Source: Actinomycetota bacterium (GTDB taxonomy: Bacteria > Actinomycetota > Acidimicrobiia > Acidimicrobiales > Iamiaceae). Taken from it: a stretch of DNA of 7,439 nucleotides. The stretch covers positions 1-7,439 of the forward strand of contig JADGOP010000106.1 of NCBI GenBank assembly GCA_017882935.1. The letters run 5' to 3'. Made by a program: the position numbers and the translations under genes. Within the stretch, counting starts at the first letter, position 1; every line of letters starts with the position of its first letter. Below the pieces are notes generated by a model, which ran no database searches, was not told the DNA's origin, and saw nothing but the letters and a program-made list of their open reading frames with translations. Shown here piece by piece: positions 7,371 through 7,439 of this stretch.

Positions 7371-7439
7371 CCGGTGCCGCGCCCGACCTCACGCGCGAGC
7401 GCGCCCGCGCCCGGCCTGCCGCACCCGTGCGCATCGTGC
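7367..7439 (+). CDS. Start of a probable mannitol/mannonate dehydrogenase-family gene (UxuB-like), cut by window end
   Basis: A GTG at 7367 overlaps the uxaC stop (GTGA), the arrangement of translationally coupled operon genes. The 24 visible residues read V/M-T-G-A-A-P-D-L-T-R-E-R, then ARARPAAPVRIV. An Arg/Pro-rich lead followed by PVRIV is how many polyol-specific long-chain dehydrogenases begin, just before the Rossmann HLGLG motif that would fall outside the window. Together with uxaC this suggests fructuronate/tagaturonate reductase (mannonate or altronate oxidoreductase). The evidence is a short N-terminus plus context, so the product is an inference, whereas the presence of a coding start is fairly safe. 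Confidence 0.55.
   Translation, partial: MTGAAPDLTRERARARPAAPVRIV

Noticed and set aside
1..7439. Mobile element, CRISPR, tRNA or defence system
   Set aside because: No transposase or integrase motifs, no regularly spaced direct repeats, no cloverleaf-like segment and no compositional break were seen when reading both strands.

Overview
The window is very GC-rich with a strong third-position GC bias, GTG as well as ATG starts, and tightly packed genes. This fits a high-GC actinobacterium. Acidimicrobiia-like lineages would fit the apparently leaderless starts, but that placement is inference only. I see no tRNA, rRNA, CRISPR array, insertion sequence or other mobile element.

Layout: (1) The first ~1.25 kb on the + strand is the C-terminal part of a P-type cation-transporting ATPase whose start lies outside the window. 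(2) After a 48-base gap comes a + strand TauD/TfdA-type Fe(II)/2-oxoglutarate dioxygenase. (3) Two minus-strand genes follow: an intracellular GH36/raffinose-synthase-like putative alpha-glycosidase, converging on the dioxygenase gene with 9 bases between them, and upstream of it a LarA-family (nickel-pincer-nucleotide) racemase/epimerase homologue. (4) Diverging from the LarA-like gene across only 29 bases is a + strand uronate isomerase (uxaC). Its stop codon overlaps the GTG start of a further gene, cut off by the window end, whose first residues look like the mannitol/mannonate dehydrogenase family (UxuB-like).

How the genes may work together: the centre of the window reads as a uronic-acid/sugar-acid catabolic locus. 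The glycosidase could release a uronate or related sugar inside the cell. UxaC would isomerise glucuronate to fructuronate (or galacturonate to tagaturonate), and the UxuB-like enzyme would reduce that to mannonate (or altronate). The most interesting component is the LarA-like protein. It keeps the His/Lys residues that bind and use the Ni-pincer cofactor but sits with hexuronate genes, so it is more likely a C2 epimerase of a sugar acid than a lactate racemase. One specific hypothesis is mannonate to gluconate interconversion, which would link the uronate branch to gluconate metabolism without mannonate dehydratase. The dioxygenase and the ATPase have no demonstrated link to this pathway.
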